DNA from: Bradyrhizobium guangdongense
Lineage (GTDB): Bacteria; Pseudomonadota; Alphaproteobacteria; Rhizobiales; Xanthobacteraceae
Length of the DNA stretch: 64,000 nt
Assembly: GCF_004114975.1 (NCBI RefSeq)
Contig: NZ_CP030052.1
Coordinates: 372,001 to 436,000, forward strand
Reading direction: 5' to 3'
In this document: positions 62,452-64,000 of the stretch, in pieces
Layout of the letters: every line of letters begins with the position of its first letter
Numbering within the stretch: position 1 is the stretch's first letter
Made by a program: the position numbers and the translations under genes
Notes under the pieces: generated by a model
Seen by the model: the letters and a program-made list of their open reading frames with translations, nothing else
Database searches by the model: none
Told to the model about the DNA's origin: nothing

Positions 62452-64000
62452 ATGAGTAATTCCTCTATCTCGCTCGATGATCGTTATTCCAAGCGCGGCG
62501 GAACAGTTCTCCTCGGCGGAGTGCAGGCGCTCGTCCGCCTGATGCTATTACAGGCCGAGCGAGATCGGATGAATGGCTTGTCGAGCGCGGGTTTCGTCAG
62601 CGGTTATCGGGGTTCACCCCTTGGTACGCTCGATGCCGCGTTTGCCTCTGCGAAGCGGCTAACGAGCGACCAAAAGATTGTGGTGCAGCCGGCGGTCAAT
62701 GAAGAACTCGCGGCCACCGCCGTGGCCGGTACGCAGCAGATCCATCAATCACCCGGCGCCCGGGTCGATGGTGTTTTTGCGTTGTGGTACGGCAAGGGCC
62801 CTGGACTGGATCGCGCGGCGGACGCGATTAGGCACGGCAACTCGCAAGGTTCTTCGCCGAACGGCGGGGTGGTCGTCGCCGTGGGTGACGATCATCTGGC
62901 AAAATCCTCAACGGTCGCCTGCTACAGCGACGAGACTGTCGCCAGTCTCCTCCTCCCGCTGCTCTACCCGGCTGATCCCGGCGAGATCGTCAGCTATGGA
63001 CTCCACGGCTTTGCCATGTCGCGGCTGACGGGATCTTGGGTTGCGCTAAAAGTGCTGACGGAAGTGGCCGACAGTACACGCACCGTGCCGGCCGCAGAAT
63101 TAGGTAATTTGCCCGTTCGGCCCGACGTCACTGTGCCGGACATTGGCCTGCATAACCGCTGGCCTGACTTGCCGCTCGATCAGGAACGGCGGCAGCATGA
63201 ATTCCGTTTGCCGGCTGCGCTTGCTTATGTCCGGGCAAACGGTCTCGATCGCGTCGCGGTGAGGCCTAAGGACGCGCGGGTCGGTTTCGTCGCGGCCGGC
63301 AAATCTTGGAATGATTTGCGCGAAGCACTCGACCTGCTGGGCCTTCACGATTCACGGCTGATCGAGCTCGGGCTGGCTCTCTACAAGCCGGCGATGATCT
63401 GGCCGCTAGAGCCTCAGGGCCTCACAGCCTTTGCCGAAGGCCTGCAGGAGCTCGTCATCGTGGAGGAGAAGGCGCCGCTGATCGAGCGCCAAGTAAAGTC
63501 TATACTCTACGGCCGGTCACAGGCTCCCTCGGTTTGGGGCAAATGTGGACCGGAGCAACACCCGATGTTTTCTGCAACGGGCGATCTAACGCCCGAGCAG
63601 ATTGCTGTCCAGATCGCGGCGGTCATCGCAAGGATATCCGGTGATCAGGTCGTAGCAGCACGAGGCGAACGCTTGCGCCGGCACACGAACCAACGCGGAT
63701 TTGCAGATGTGCCCGCATCCCGGCGTCCATTCTTCTGTTCCGGGTGTCCGCATAACCGGTCGACAGCCGTGCCAGATGGCAGTCGAGCTCTCGCTGGGAT
63801 TGGCTGCCACGGTTTAGCCGCGCGCAATCGCCCTGACACGTTCAGCTATTCCCAGATGGGCGGCGAGGGAATCCACTGGCTCGGCCTCGCTCCGTTCACC
63901 GACGAATCGCATGTGTTTTCGAATATGGGCGATGGCACGTATTTCCATTCAGGCCTGCTCGCAATCCGCCAGGCGGTCTCTGCTAAGCTGAACATCACCT
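62452..64000 (+). CDS. Indolepyruvate ferredoxin oxidoreductase family protein, C-terminus off window
   Basis: 516 residues visible from ATG 62452; the gene runs past 64000. Matches the large fused type (normally about 1,150 aa) that oxidatively decarboxylates aryl-2-oxo acids to CoA esters. N-terminal TPP-binding core: GFVSGYRGSPLGTLDAAFA; QPAVNEELAATAVAGTQQ; LWYGKGPGLDRAADAIRH; VVVAVGDDHLAKSSTVACY. Later: FCSGCPHNRSTAVPDGSRAL, GIGCHGLAAR (Cys for Fe-S cluster) and YSQMGGEGIHWLGLAP. The ferredoxin and gamma-type parts are outside. Third gene of the PadR-linked operon; makes an aryl-acetyl-CoA-type product plausible. Confidence 0.92.
   Translation, partial: MSNSSISLDDRYSKRGGTVLLGGVQALVRLMLLQAERDRMNGLSSAGFVSGYRGSPLGTLDAAFASAKRLTSDQKIVVQPAVNEELAATAVAGTQQIHQSPGARVDGVFALWYGKGPGLDRAADAIRHGNSQGSSPNGGVVVAVGDDHLAKSSTVACYSDETVASLLLPLLYPADPGEIVSYGLHGFAMSRLTGSWVALKVLTEVADSTRTVPAAELGNLPVRPDVTVPDIGLHNRWPDLPLDQERRQHEFRLPAALAYVRANGLDRVAVRPKDARVGFVAAGKSWNDLREALDLLGLHDSRLIELGLALYKPAMIWPLEPQGLTAFAEGLQELVIVEEKAPLIERQVKSILYGRSQAPSVWGKCGPEQHPMFSATGDLTPEQIAVQIAAVIARISGDQVVAARGERLRRHTNQRGFADVPASRRPFFCSGCPHNRSTAVPDGSRALAGIGCHGLAARNRPDTFSYSQMGGEGIHWLGLAPFTDESHVFSNMGDGTYFHSGLLAIRQAVSAKLNIT

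Noticed and set aside
1..64000. CRISPR array, tRNA or rRNA genes
   Set aside because: No regularly spaced direct repeats and no tRNA cloverleaf or rRNA segment recognised by eye; a dedicated scan was not possible.

Overview
The window looks like accessory DNA from a high-GC alphaproteobacterium, most likely Bradyrhizobium or a close relative. This is inferred from GC-rich coding, the TauABC- and Liv-type transporters, the many SDR and FAH enzymes, and the IS66, IS630, Fic and EAL remnants. I recognised no rRNA, tRNA or CRISPR array.

Layout. 1-2.6 kb: the end of an IS66 element (frameshifted tnpB), then Fic and EAL gene fragments abutting at about 2337. 3.3-3.6 kb: a run of hairpins that may be a structured RNA, plus a terminator for the kyn genes. 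3.7-11.0 kb (minus): HMG-CoA-lyase-like enzyme, family III CoA-transferase, a TauABC-type transporter, then kynA and kynU (tryptophan to anthranilate; no KynB seen). 11.4-15.8 kb: aminotransferase, GntR regulator, membrane diguanylate cyclase.

16-33 kb is a defence, toxin and secreted-hydrolase island: a Fic pseudogene; a subtilisin/AAA+ pair resembling IetAS; HigBA with a perfect 16-bp inverted repeat in front; an unassigned operon of nitrilase-fold enzyme, winged-helix protein and small acidic protein; a divergent four-gene operon of exported proteins (lipoprotein, astacin-like metalloprotease, trypsin-like protease, DUF900 hydrolase); a dead IS630 transposase; and a HipA/HipB-like pair in toxin-first order.

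33-57 kb is a catabolic island. It holds two LeuCD-type hydratases, an HpcH/HpaI aldolase, a Liv transporter, a PEP-mutase/isocitrate-lyase-family lyase, a gentisate-dioxygenase-like cupin enzyme, two FAH-family hydrolases, three SDRs, a flavin hydroxylase fused to an alpha/beta hydrolase, and AraC, LysR and IclR regulators. Read together, these suggest ester cleavage and ring hydroxylation, ring opening, hydrolysis to pyruvate plus an unsaturated diacid, hydration by LeuCD and cleavage by a lyase. Five near-identical 16-17 bp sites (consensus CTAGnAnRAAATTGCA) lie in front of leuC1, the lyase gene, leuC2 and the dioxygenase gene (two in the lyase/SDR gap), with weaker copies elsewhere, which suggests one regulon. 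leuD1 and livK carry frameshifts.

57-64 kb: nhaA, a PadR regulator with an ATGT-N8-ACAT operator, and a divergent operon of flavin aromatic hydroxylase, SDR and an indolepyruvate-ferredoxin-oxidoreductase-type enzyme that runs off the window.
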